Shown here piece by piece: positions 51,545 to 60,342 of a DNA stretch of 64,000 nt. A program made the translations under genes and the position numbers. The DNA lies in contig NZ_JAKJPO010000010.1 in assembly GCF_021725675.1 (NCBI RefSeq), positions 62,001-126,000 on the forward strand, in the 5' to 3' direction. This DNA is from Marilutibacter chinensis (GTDB lineage Bacteria > Pseudomonadota > Gammaproteobacteria > Xanthomonadales > Xanthomonadaceae). Positions within the stretch are counted from its first letter, which is position 1; every line of letters starts with the position of its first letter. The notes beneath the pieces are model-generated. The model worked only from the letters and a program-made list of their open reading frames with translations. It was not told the DNA's origin and ran no database searches.

Positions 51545-53179
51545 TTGCATCGCCGCGATTTCCTCATCCTCGGTGGGCTGGGCGCATGCGGGCTCGCCCT
51601 GCCCGGGCTCGGCGGCAGGGCGGTCGCGGCCGAGACCTTCGCTGCGACGCTGGAGCCGGCCTTCAAGAAGGGGATCGCCGACGCGGCCCTGTCGGCCGCC
51701 GTCGAAGCGGGCGCCGAGTACTGCGACGTGCGCATTGGCCGCTACCTGCGGCAGGCGCTGATGACCCGCGAGGACAAGGTCGAGAATGTCGTCAACACCG
51801 AATCCACCGGCGCCGGCGTGCGGGTGCTGGTCGATGGCGCCTGGGGCTTCGCTGCGACCCACGTGTTGTCCGGGGATGGTGTGGTCCAGGCGGTCCGGCA
51901 GGCGCTGGCGATCGCGCGGGCCAACGCCGGGATCCAGCGCGAGCCGGTGCGGTTGGCGCCGGTGAAGGGCGTCGGTGAGGTGTCCTGGCGCACGCCGATC
52001 CGTCGCAACGCGATGACCGTGCCGGTGGCCGAGAAGGCTGCACTGCTGCTGGACGTGAACGCGGCGGCGATGAACGCCGGCGCGGACTTCATCGCCTCGC
52101 GCCTGTTCCTGGTCAACGAACAGAAATACTTCGCCAGCACCGACGGTTCCTACATCGATCAGGACGTGCACCGCATCTGGGCGCCGTTCACCGTCACCGC
52201 GGTCGACAAGGCCAGCGGCAGGTTCCGCACCCGCGACGGCCTGTCGCCGCCGATGGGAATGGGTTACGAGTTCATGGATGCCGATCCGGACGGACAGGTG
52301 CAGTTGCCGGGAGACCTGGTCGCCTACGCCCGCTCCTACGACATGCGGGCGGACGCGGTCGCCGCGGCAAGGCAGGCACGCGAGAAACTGAAGGCGCCGT
52401 CGGTCAAGCCCGGTCGCTACGATCTGGTGCTGGATCCGTCCCATCTGTTCCTGACCATCCACGAAAACGTCGGCCATCCACTGGAGCTGGACCGCGTGCT
52501 CGGCTACGAGGCCAACTACGCCGGCACCAGCTTCGCGACCCTCGACAAGCGCGAGTCCGGCTACCGCTACGGCAGCGGGCGGGTGAACTTCTTCGCCGAT
52601 CGCGTCCAGCCCGGAAGCCTCGGAGCGGTCGGCTACGACGACGAAGGCGTGAAGACGAAACGCTGGGACCTGGTCCGTGACGGCGTGCTGGTCGATTACC
52701 AGTGCACCCGCGATCAGGCCCACATCCTCGGCAAGAGCGAGTCCGACGGCTGCAGCTACGCGGACTCATGGGCCAGCGTGCAGTTCCAGCGCATGCCGAA
52801 CGTGTCGCTGGCGCCGGGACGGGAGGAACTGAGCGTGGCCGGGATGATCCGCGACGTGGAGCGCGGCATCTACATCCACGGGCGCGGCTCCTATTCGATC
52901 GACCAGCAGCGCTACAATGCGCAGTTCGGCGGGCAGCTGTTCTACGAGATCAGGAACGGCGAGATCGCCGGCATGATCGAGGACGTCGCCTACCAGATAC
53001 GCACTCCGGAGTTCTGGGGCGCGTGCTCGGCGATCTGCGACGAACGCGACTTCCGCTTCGGCGGTTCGTTCTTCGACGGCAAGGGCCAGCCGCCGCAGGT
53101 GTCGGCGGTCTCGCACGGCGCCGCCACTGCGCGCTTCGACGGCATCAGCGTGATCAACACCGCGCGCAGCCTGGGTTGA
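51545..53179 (+). CDS. Tat-exported TldD-family metallopeptidase, copy 1
   Basis: A 544-residue TldD/PmbA-family protein. A twin-arginine signal (HRRDFLILGGLGACG, about 2-28, ending AVAAE) precedes the peptidase. The TldD zinc motif is intact: H306-E307 and H311 in TIHENVGH. TTG start at 51545 is chosen because it begins the Tat signal and the next gene has the same arrangement and exact length. E. coli TldD/TldE cut microcin B17 precursor and unfolded CcdA in the cytoplasm; export of a TldD is notable. The cluster continues in the same direction to the window end. Confidence 0.9.
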   Translation: MHRRDFLILGGLGACGLALPGLGGRAVAAETFAATLEPAFKKGIADAALSAAVEAGAEYCDVRIGRYLRQALMTREDKVENVVNTESTGAGVRVLVDGAWGFAATHVLSGDGVVQAVRQALAIARANAGIQREPVRLAPVKGVGEVSWRTPIRRNAMTVPVAEKAALLLDVNAAAMNAGADFIASRLFLVNEQKYFASTDGSYIDQDVHRIWAPFTVTAVDKASGRFRTRDGLSPPMGMGYEFMDADPDGQVQLPGDLVAYARSYDMRADAVAAARQAREKLKAPSVKPGRYDLVLDPSHLFLTIHENVGHPLELDRVLGYEANYAGTSFATLDKRESGYRYGSGRVNFFADRVQPGSLGAVGYDDEGVKTKRWDLVRDGVLVDYQCTRDQAHILGKSESDGCSYADSWASVQFQRMPNVSLAPGREELSVAGMIRDVERGIYIHGRGSYSIDQQRYNAQFGGQLFYEIRNGEIAGMIEDVAYQIRTPEFWGACSAICDERDFRFGGSFFDGKGQPPQVSAVSHGAATARFDGISVINTARSLG

Positions 53180-53357
53180 CCCGCTGCGGTCGCACCGTTC
53201 GTGCCGGAAGCTCGCGCGTCCATGACAAAAGTCATTTGACGCCCCTGCAGGCGGGGGCAAGAATCGGGACGTTGTGCGTGGTCCGGCCACGCGAACGCCC
53301 GCCTCCATCCCCGCTGCCCGGCCCTCGCGCCGGCGGCACCCTTTCGGGAGAGCTGCC

Positions 53358-54992
53358 TTGCAACGACGCGACTTTCTGGCCCTGAGCGGCCTTGGACTCG
53401 GCGGACTGGTACTGCCGGCCTGGCTCGGCAAGGCGATCGCCGCCGAGGAACTGACCACCGTCTTCGATCCCGCGCTGAAGAAGGGACTGGCCGACGCCGC
53501 GCTGGATGCGGCCACCGGCGCGGGCGCGAGCTACTGCGACGTCCGCATCGGGCGCTACCTGCGACAGTTCGTGATCACCCGCGAGGACAAGGTCCAGAAC
53601 GTGGTCAACACCGAGTCGACCGGCGTCGGCGTGCGCGTGATTGCCGGCGGCAGCTGGGGTTTCGCGGCGACCAACTCGCTGACCGCGGAGGGCGCCGCCG
53701 AGGCGGCCCGGCAGGCGGTGGCGATCGCCAAGGCCAACGCGAAGGTCCAGCGCGAGCCGGTACGGCTGGCGCCGGTGAAGGGCGTCGGCGAGGTGTCCTG
53801 GCGAACGCCGATCCGCCGAAACTCCATGGAGGTGCCGGTCAAGGACAAGGTCGAGCTGCTGCTGGACGTCAACGCCGCCGCGATGTCCGCCGGCGCCAGC
53901 TTCGTCAACTCGATGCTGTTCCTGGTCAACGAGCAGAAGTATTTCGCCAGCACCGACGGCTCCTACATCGACCAGGACGTGCACCGTATCTGGACGCCGA
54001 TGACGGTCACCGCGATCGACAAGGACAGCGGCAAGTTCCGCACCCGCGACGGCCTGTCCTCGCCGATGGGCATGGGCTTCGAATACCTGGACGGCGATGC
54101 TTCCGGCAAGGTGGTCTCGCCCAACGGCGTGGTCAATTACGGCATGTCGTACGACATGCGCGAGGATGCGATCGCGGCAGCGAAGCAGGCGCGCGAGAAG
54201 CTGAAGGCGCCGTCGGTCAAGCCCGGCCGCTACGACCTGGTGCTGGACCCGTCGCATACCTGGCTGACGATCCACGAATCGATCGGCCACCCGCTGGAGC
54301 TCGACCGCGTGCTCGGCTACGAGGCCAACTACGCCGGCACCAGCTTCGCCACGCTCGACAAGCGCGAGCAGCGCTTCCAGTACGGCAGCGACAAGGTCAA
54401 CGTGTTCGCCGACAAGACCCAGCCTGGCAGTCTCGGCGCGGTCGCGTACGACGACGAGGGCGTCAAGTGCAAGCGCTGGGACCTGATCAGGGAAGGCAGG
54501 CTGGTCGACTACCAGACCATCCGCGACCAGGCGCACATCCTCGGCAAGACCGAATCCGACGGCTGCTGTTACGCGGACTCGTGGTCGAGCGTGCAGTTCC
54601 AGCGCATGCCGAACGTGTCGCTGGCCGCCGGCAAGGAAAAGCTGAGCGTGGCGGAGATGATCGGCGACGTCGAGAACGGCATCTACATCATCGGCGACGG
54701 CTCCTTCTCGATCGACCAGCAGCGCTACAACGCGCAATTCGGCGGGCAGCTGTTCTACGAGATCAGGAACGGCGAGATCGCCGGCATGATCGAGGACGTC
54801 GCCTATCAGATCCGCACGCCGGAGTTCTGGAACGCCTGCGTGGCGATCTGCGACGAGAGCGACTACCGCCTCGGTGGTTCGTTCTTCGACGGCAAGGGCC
54901 AGCCCAGCCAGGTGTCGGCGGTCTCGCACGGTTCGGCGACCGCGCGCTTCAACGGCATCAACGTGATCAACACCGCCCGCTCGCTCGGCTGA
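53358..54992 (+). CDS. Tat-exported TldD-family metallopeptidase, copy 2
   Basis: A second 544-residue TldD, paralogue of the gene at 51545 with long identical blocks and the same zinc motif position (H306, E307, H311 in TIHESIGH). It also starts with TTG and a twin-arginine signal (QRRDFLALSGLGLGG), with GGGAG as ribosome site 8 bp upstream. The tldE-like partner begins 24 bp downstream. Copy 2 has Ser-Ile where copy 1 has Asn-Val between the zinc ligands. Both active sites are complete, so neither copy looks like a pseudo-enzyme. Confidence 0.92.
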   Translation: MQRRDFLALSGLGLGGLVLPAWLGKAIAAEELTTVFDPALKKGLADAALDAATGAGASYCDVRIGRYLRQFVITREDKVQNVVNTESTGVGVRVIAGGSWGFAATNSLTAEGAAEAARQAVAIAKANAKVQREPVRLAPVKGVGEVSWRTPIRRNSMEVPVKDKVELLLDVNAAAMSAGASFVNSMLFLVNEQKYFASTDGSYIDQDVHRIWTPMTVTAIDKDSGKFRTRDGLSSPMGMGFEYLDGDASGKVVSPNGVVNYGMSYDMREDAIAAAKQAREKLKAPSVKPGRYDLVLDPSHTWLTIHESIGHPLELDRVLGYEANYAGTSFATLDKREQRFQYGSDKVNVFADKTQPGSLGAVAYDDEGVKCKRWDLIREGRLVDYQTIRDQAHILGKTESDGCCYADSWSSVQFQRMPNVSLAAGKEKLSVAEMIGDVENGIYIIGDGSFSIDQQRYNAQFGGQLFYEIRNGEIAGMIEDVAYQIRTPEFWNACVAICDESDYRLGGSFFDGKGQPSQVSAVSHGSATARFNGINVINTARSLG

Positions 54993-55016
54993 CCGGCTCC
55001 AGGAGAACATCAGACC

Positions 55017-56351
55017 ATGACCATCTTCACCGAAGAGAAAGCCAAGGCCATCCTGGACAAGGTGATCGCCCTGTCGAAGGCCGACGAGTGCACCGCGACG
55101 CTCGCCGGGGCGACCGAAGGCAACATCCGGTTCGCTCTCAACAGCGTGTCGACCAGCGGGATCGTGGCTGACGTCGAACTGGCCGTGCAGGTCGCGTTCG
55201 GCAAGCGCGTCGGCGTCGCCACGATCAACGAGTTCGACGATGCCGCGCTGGAGCGTGTGGTGCGGCGCGCCGAGGACCTGGCCCGGCTCGCGCCCGAGAA
55301 TCCGGAGTTCATGCCGGCGATCGGCAAGCAGCAGTACAGGCCCAGCCGGACCTGGAGCGAATCCACCGCGGCGATCACGCCGGAATTCCGTGCCCAGGTG
55401 GCCGCGGATTCGATCGGCCCTTGCCGGGAGGAGGATCTGGTCGCCGCCGGCTTCCTGGTCGATTCCAGGCGCTTCGTCGCCTTCGCCAACAGCAACGGCA
55501 ATTTCGGGTACCAGAAGGGCACCGGTTTCAATTACACCTGCACCGTCCGCACCGAGGACGGCCAGGGGTCGGGGTGGGTCGGCCGCAGCGTAAGGGATGC
55601 CAGTGAATTCGATGCCGACCGCGACGTGCGGGTGGCGATGCGCAAGGCCAGCGCTTCGGCGCAGGCCAAGGCGCTGGAGCCCGGCAAGTACACGGTGATC
55701 CTGGAGCCGGCGGCGGTCGCCGGTCTGGTGTCCTTCATGATGAATTTCTTCGACGCCCGCGCCGCCGACGAGGGGCGCAGCTTCCTTTCCAGGCAGGGCG
55801 GCGGCAACAAGCTCGGCGAGCAGGTCTACGATCCGCGCGTGAACGTCATCGCCGATCCCTGGAGCGACGAGGCGCCGGTGATGCCATGGGACGAGGAAGG
55901 CCTGCCGCGCGAGCGCATGCCGATCATCGAGAACGGCAAGGTGGTGGCCCTCAATTATTCGCGCTACTGGGCGAAGGAGAAGGGCAAGCGCGCGGTCGGC
56001 CAGCCCGGCAACCTGCTGATGGCCGGCGGCGACAAGTCCACCGCCGAACTGATCGCCGGTACCGACCGCGGCATCCTGGTCACCCGCACCTGGTACATCC
56101 GCATGGTCGATCCCCAGACCGTGCTGCTGACAGGCCTGACCCGCGACGGCACCTTCTACATCGAGAATGGCGAGATCAGGCATCCGGTGAAGAACTTCCG
56201 CTTCAACGAGTCGCCGGTGATCATGCTCAACAACATCGACGAGCTCGGTCGGCCGGTGCGGGTGGCGGGCGACGAGTCCAGCCTGGTGATGCTGCTGCCG
56301 CCGATGAGGCTGCGCGACTTCACCTTCACCTCGCTCTCCGACGCGGTGTGA
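55017..56351 (+). CDS. TldE/PmbA-family partner protein
   Basis: A 444-residue PmbA/TldE-family protein: N-terminal VIALSKADECTATLAG domain, central NSNGNFGYQKGTGFNYTCTV (about 160-179), C-terminal GQPGNLLMAGGDKSTAELIAGTDRGILVTRTWYIR (conserved IxGTxRGILVTR). The HExxxH site is absent, as in TldE, which makes a heterodimer with TldD. Unlike both TldDs it has no Tat or Sec signal, so it either stays in the cytoplasm or is carried out as a complex. An AGGAG site precedes the ATG. Confidence 0.9.
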   Translation: MTIFTEEKAKAILDKVIALSKADECTATLAGATEGNIRFALNSVSTSGIVADVELAVQVAFGKRVGVATINEFDDAALERVVRRAEDLARLAPENPEFMPAIGKQQYRPSRTWSESTAAITPEFRAQVAADSIGPCREEDLVAAGFLVDSRRFVAFANSNGNFGYQKGTGFNYTCTVRTEDGQGSGWVGRSVRDASEFDADRDVRVAMRKASASAQAKALEPGKYTVILEPAAVAGLVSFMMNFFDARAADEGRSFLSRQGGGNKLGEQVYDPRVNVIADPWSDEAPVMPWDEEGLPRERMPIIENGKVVALNYSRYWAKEKGKRAVGQPGNLLMAGGDKSTAELIAGTDRGILVTRTWYIRMVDPQTVLLTGLTRDGTFYIENGEIRHPVKNFRFNESPVIMLNNIDELGRPVRVAGDESSLVMLLPPMRLRDFTFTSLSDAV

Positions 56352-56370
56352 CGATGGCACCCGCAGGGAC

Positions 56371-57078
56371 ATGAACCGCGCCGGGTTCCTGCGGCTGCTG
56401 GCAGGCGGCATCGCCGGCGCGTGGCTGGCGACGCCGCTTCGCGTGGCGTCCGCGGCGGTCGGCTACGATTTCTGGTTCACCCGTCTGCGCTACGATTCCG
56501 GCGACTGGGACGTGGACGCGCGGATGCCGTCCAACCTGATCACCTCGCTGATCGACTACACGGGCCTGCGCGTCGATCCGGAGGAGCACGTGGTCGACCT
56601 GGCCGATCCGAAGATGCTGCTCGCGCCGTTCTGCTACCTGGCCGGGCACAAGCTGGTCGATTTCAATCCCGCCGAGCGGCGCAATTTCGAGCGCTACGTG
56701 CGCAACGGCGGCTTCGTCTTCGTCGACGACTGCAACCACGACATCGACGGCCTGTTCGCGAAGTCGTTCGAGCGGCAGATGCATTCGATCTTCGGTCCCG
56801 ATGCCCTGCGCAGGCTGCCGAACGATCATGCGCTCTACCGCAGCTTTTTCCGGTTCCCGGACGGTCCGCCGGCGACCGGCTTCGAGCTCAACGGCTGGGG
56901 CGACGACCTCGTCCACGACTATCTGAAGGGCATCGAGATCGACGGCCGGCTCGGCGTGCTCTACAGCAACAAGGACTACGGCTGCGAATGGGACTACGAC
57001 TGGCGCAACAAGCGCTTCCTGGCCGAGGACAACACGAAGTTCGCGGTCAACATCGTCATGTATGCGTTGACGGCATGA
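56371..57078 (+). CDS. DUF4159-domain exported protein
   Basis: A 235-residue protein with N-terminal signal (FLRLLAGGIAGAWLATPLRVASAA) and DUF4159: YDFWFTRLRYDSGDWDVD, then FCYLAGHKLVDFNPAERRNFERYVRNGGFVFVDDCNHDIDG (key GGFVFVDDC near 116-124) and NDHALYRSFF. DUF4159 is GATase-like and often occurs with MoxR-BatA genes. It lies 19 bp after tldE, tying the peptidase part of the cluster to the MoxR part. Confidence 0.9.
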   Translation: MNRAGFLRLLAGGIAGAWLATPLRVASAAVGYDFWFTRLRYDSGDWDVDARMPSNLITSLIDYTGLRVDPEEHVVDLADPKMLLAPFCYLAGHKLVDFNPAERRNFERYVRNGGFVFVDDCNHDIDGLFAKSFERQMHSIFGPDALRRLPNDHALYRSFFRFPDGPPATGFELNGWGDDLVHDYLKGIEIDGRLGVLYSNKDYGCEWDYDWRNKRFLAEDNTKFAVNIVMYALTA

Positions 57079-57121
57079 CAGGGCAGTCTTCCGCTTTTCC
57101 ATGAGTGCCAGCCGATCATCC

Positions 57122-57230
57122 GGAAGCCGGTGGCCATCCCGTTGCGCGGTGCTGCGCAACAGGGATGTTGCGGAAGAACCAGCATGGCCGTGTTCACGGC
57201 GTATCGCGCAAAGGGATGGCGCCGGCTTCC
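57122..57230. repeat. REP-like palindromic element inside the tldD-moxR cluster
   Basis: Outer arms GGAAGCCGGTGGCCATCCC (57122-57140) and GGGATGGCGCCGGCTTCC (57213-57230) pair with one bulge. Inside, CATCCC-GTTGCGC pairs with GCGCAAC-A-GGGATG (57135-57167), and GCCGTG-TT-CACGGC (57187-57200) is a perfect hairpin. The stretch CCAGCATGGCCGTGTTCACG then GCGT and GCAAA resembles the core of the element at 37104. It fills the only sizeable gap in the cluster and could end or attenuate the upstream transcript. Confidence 0.6.
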
Positions 57231-57252
57231 CCGCAGGAACTGAACTCCCCCC

Positions 57253-58248
57253 ATGAACGACATCACCGAATCCGACATCCAGACCCGTATCGCCGGGCTC
57301 GACAAGCTGCGCGACGCGATCGCCCGTGCCATCGTCGGCCAGGCCGAGGTCGTCGAGCAACTGCTGGTCGGTCTGCTCGCCGGCGGCCATTGCCTGCTCG
57401 AGGGCGTGCCGGGTCTCGGCAAGACCCTGCTGGTACGCACGCTGGGCCGGGCGATGCGGCTGCAGTTCCGACGCGTGCAGTTCACCCCGGACCTGATGCC
57501 CAGCGACCTGCTCGGTACCGAGCTGCTTGAAGAGGACCACGGCACCGGCCACCGTCGTTTCCGTTTCCAGCGCGGACCGGTGTTCACCAACCTGCTGCTG
57601 GCCGACGAGCTCAACCGTACTCCGCCCAAGACCCAGGCCGCGTTGCTGGAGGCGATGCAGGAGCACACGGTCAGCTATGCCGGCACGACCCACGAGTTGC
57701 CGGCGCCGTTCTTCGTGCTGGCGACGCAGAACCCGATCGAACAGGCCGGTACCTATCCGTTGCCCGAAGCCCAGCTGGATCGCTTCCTGCTGCAGATACG
57801 GGTCGACTATCCGGACGAAGACGAGGAGCGCGCGATCCTGGAGCAGACCACCGGATCCCATGTCGTCGAGGTGCCGCAGGTGATGGATGGCGAGCAGGTG
57901 CTCGCACTGCAGGCGATGGTGCGCGAGGTGCATGTCGGCGACGACCTGATGCGCTGGATCAACCGCCTGGTCCGCGCGACACGTCCGGCGGAGGATGCAC
58001 CGGAGACGGTCAGGCGCTTCGTGCGATGGGGTGCCGGCCCGCGCGCGGGCCAGTCGCTGGTACTGGCGTCGAAGGCGCGCGCGCTGCTGCACGGCAGGCT
58101 GGCCGCGACCCGCGAGGACGTCGCCGCGCTGGCCGCGCCGGTGATGCGGCACCGGTTGCTGCTGTCGTTCGCGGCGGAGGCCGAGCAGGTGACCGCCGAC
58201 GAGGTGGTCGCCGCGTTGCTGCGCGACTTGCCGCTGCCCGCCGCCTGA
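57253..58248 (+). CDS. MoxR-family AAA+ ATPase
   Basis: A 331-residue MoxR ATPase. Walker A GVPGLGKTLL lies at 51-60, Walker B LLLADELNRTPPKTQAALLEAM near 115-136, and the sensor region ATQNPIEQAGTYPLPEAQLDRFLL near 156-178. MoxR ATPases act as chaperones that fit metal or fold partner proteins with VWA or DUF58 domains; the DUF58 gene starts 4 bp downstream. With the BatA gene beyond, this is a standard MoxR-Bat set. Confidence 0.95.
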   Translation: MNDITESDIQTRIAGLDKLRDAIARAIVGQAEVVEQLLVGLLAGGHCLLEGVPGLGKTLLVRTLGRAMRLQFRRVQFTPDLMPSDLLGTELLEEDHGTGHRRFRFQRGPVFTNLLLADELNRTPPKTQAALLEAMQEHTVSYAGTTHELPAPFFVLATQNPIEQAGTYPLPEAQLDRFLLQIRVDYPDEDEERAILEQTTGSHVVEVPQVMDGEQVLALQAMVREVHVGDDLMRWINRLVRATRPAEDAPETVRRFVRWGAGPRAGQSLVLASKARALLHGRLAATREDVAALAAPVMRHRLLLSFAAEAEQVTADEVVAALLRDLPLPAA

Positions 58249-58252
58249 ACCG

Positions 58253-59170
58253 GTGATCGCGGTGCAGCAGCCGGTGCCACAGCTGATTCCGCCGCAGTTG
58301 CGTGCCCGGCTGCGCGAGCTGCGGATCGTGCCGCGCCGCGCCGCGGGCGCACGCGGACTGGGCATGCATGCCAGCCGCAGCCGCGGCAGCGGCCTGGAGT
58401 TCTCGCAGTACCGGCCCTACGAACAGGGCGACGAACCGCGCCAGATCGACTGGAAGCTGTATGCGCGCAGCGACCGTTTCTTCGTCCGCGAGGCCGAACG
58501 CGAGAGCCCGCTCACCGTGTGGCTGCTGCTGGACGCCAGCGCGTCGATGGGACAGGCCGACGAGACCGCGCCGGAGCGCACCCGCATGCATGCTGCCCGT
58601 GGATTGGCCGCCTGCATCGCCGAGATCGCGCTGCAGCAGCACGACAGCAGCGGCCTGGTCGTGCTGCACGAGGACGGCATCCGGCTGGTACCGCCCGGCT
58701 CCGGTCCGCGTCATCGCGACCGGCTGCAGTGGGTCCTGCACGAAACCGCCGCCGGCGGCCGCTTCCCGGATGCGGAGCGGTTGCTGCCGGTGTGGGAGCG
58801 CATCGCCGTGGACGACATGGTCGTGCTGATCGGCGACTGCCTGGACGGGGATGGCATCGCGCTGGCCGAACGGTTCGCGGCGGCCGGTCGCGAGGTGCTG
58901 GCGATCCGGCTGTTGACGGTCGCCGAACGCGATTTTCCGTTCCGCGACGGTCGCCGGTTCCGCGATCCGGAAACCGGCGAGGAACTGCTCGGCGACGGCC
59001 CCGCGCTGCGCGAGGAGTTCCTGCGGCGTTTCGGTGCGGCGCGCCGTGAGACGAAGGCGCGGTTCGACGCTGCCGGGATCCGCCATGTCGAGCACACGCT
59101 GGACCAGCCGCTGGAGTTGCCGCTGCGACGCCTGTTCGGCCGCAGTGCCCACGAGGGCAGGCACCGCTGA
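58253..59170 (+). CDS. DUF58-domain protein, MoxR partner
   Basis: A 305-residue protein with the DUF58 motif SGLEFSQYRPYEQGDEPRQIDWKLYARSDRFFVRE (key YxxGDxxRxIDW, about 43-62) and a VWA-like MIDAS start LLLDASASM (about 86-94). No transmembrane segment. The GTG at 58253 is used; an in-frame GTG is 9 bp further on. Its TGA overlaps the ATG of the BatA-like gene (TGATG), giving tight coupling. It is the usual MoxR client or adaptor. Confidence 0.93.
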   Translation: MIAVQQPVPQLIPPQLRARLRELRIVPRRAAGARGLGMHASRSRGSGLEFSQYRPYEQGDEPRQIDWKLYARSDRFFVREAERESPLTVWLLLDASASMGQADETAPERTRMHAARGLAACIAEIALQQHDSSGLVVLHEDGIRLVPPGSGPRHRDRLQWVLHETAAGGRFPDAERLLPVWERIAVDDMVVLIGDCLDGDGIALAERFAAAGREVLAIRLLTVAERDFPFRDGRRFRDPETGEELLGDGPALREEFLRRFGAARRETKARFDAAGIRHVEHTLDQPLELPLRRLFGRSAHEGRHR

Positions 59171-60342
59171 TGCCGTTCGGTCTGCTGCTGCCTGCCGCGC
59201 TGGCCGCATTGGCGGCGTTGCTGATGCCGCTGCTGATCCATCTGGCGCGGCGCAACGAGCAGCGTCCGGTCGAGTTCGCGGCGCTGCGCTGGCTACGGCG
59301 ACGGCCCCGGCCACGCCAGCGCATCCGCTTCGAGGAATGGCCGCTGCTGCTGGTGCGTCTGTTGCTGCTGACGCTGATCGCGCTGTGGCTGGCGCGGCCG
59401 GTGCTGCACGGCGAGCAGGCGCGCACTCCGTGGACGGTGGTGATTCCGGGCGTCGATCCGGCACGGCTGCCGGCGACCGGCGACGAACGCGAGCGGATCC
59501 GCTGGCTGGCTCCGGGATTCCCCGGGATCGGACAGCCTGCACCGGAACGGTCGCCTGCGTTCGCGAGCCTGCTGCGACAGCTCGATGCCGAGTTGCCGGC
59601 CGACGCGGCGCTTACCGTGCTCGTGCCACAGCGGTTGGAGCATGCCGACGCGCAGTTGCCGGTGCTGTCGCGCGAGGTCGAATGGCAGGTGGTGCCGGGC
59701 GCGATGCCGGCGCCGCCCGCCGTCGCGGTCGCACCGCCCGCACTGCACATGGTCGCAGCCGACCCCGGGATGCCCGCGTTGCGCTACCTGCGCGCGGCCG
59801 CACACGCCTGGCGATCCGGGTCGACGGATGCGTCCGTGGCGATGGACGTCGTCGCGCCCGCGCAGTTGCGTCTGCCCGAAGAGGGTGTGCTGGTCTGGCT
59901 GGTGCCGGGCGAGCTGCCGGCGCCGGTGCGGGACTGGGTCGTCGATGGCGGTACCGCCTTGCTCGATGTGCAGACCCTGGCCGGCGATGCGCCGGCCCCG
60001 GTGCGGGCGGCAACGATCGTCTGGCACGACGGACAAGGCGCGCCGTTGCTGGAAAGTGCGGCGCTGGGGCGCGGCCGGTTGCTGCGCCTGACCCGCACGA
60101 TGTCGCCGGCGGCGATGCCGCAACTGCTCGATCCCGGCTTTCCCGCACGCCTGCGCGAGTCGCTGTGGCCGCCGGCTCCGCCTGCCCGCGTCGAGGCGCG
60201 GGCGTACGCTCCGCTTACGGGAGCGACGGCCTATCCGCAACCGCCGCGGGAACTGCGGCCATGGTGGGCGGTGCTGATCGCGCTGGTCCTGCTGGTCGAG
60301 CGCTGGCTGGCGACCTCGCGTCGCCGTGAAGCGCGGCAATGA
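59170..60342 (+). CDS. BatA-domain membrane protein
   Basis: A 390-residue protein. N-terminal aerotolerance (BatA_N) double-helix domain: LLMPLLIHLARRNEQRPVEFAALRWLRR, then LLLVRLLLLTLIALWLARPV (about 17-77). The middle is a periplasmic soluble region of VWA-like or GATase-like fold with no MIDAS seen, and a C-terminal helix (WAVLIALVLLVERWLA) anchors it. It starts within the DUF58 stop and its own stop overlaps the next ATG. Confidence 0.88.
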   Translation: MPFGLLLPAALAALAALLMPLLIHLARRNEQRPVEFAALRWLRRRPRPRQRIRFEEWPLLLVRLLLLTLIALWLARPVLHGEQARTPWTVVIPGVDPARLPATGDERERIRWLAPGFPGIGQPAPERSPAFASLLRQLDAELPADAALTVLVPQRLEHADAQLPVLSREVEWQVVPGAMPAPPAVAVAPPALHMVAADPGMPALRYLRAAAHAWRSGSTDASVAMDVVAPAQLRLPEEGVLVWLVPGELPAPVRDWVVDGGTALLDVQTLAGDAPAPVRAATIVWHDGQGAPLLESAALGRGRLLRLTRTMSPAAMPQLLDPGFPARLRESLWPPAPPARVEARAYAPLTGATAYPQPPRELRPWWAVLIALVLLVERWLATSRRREARQ

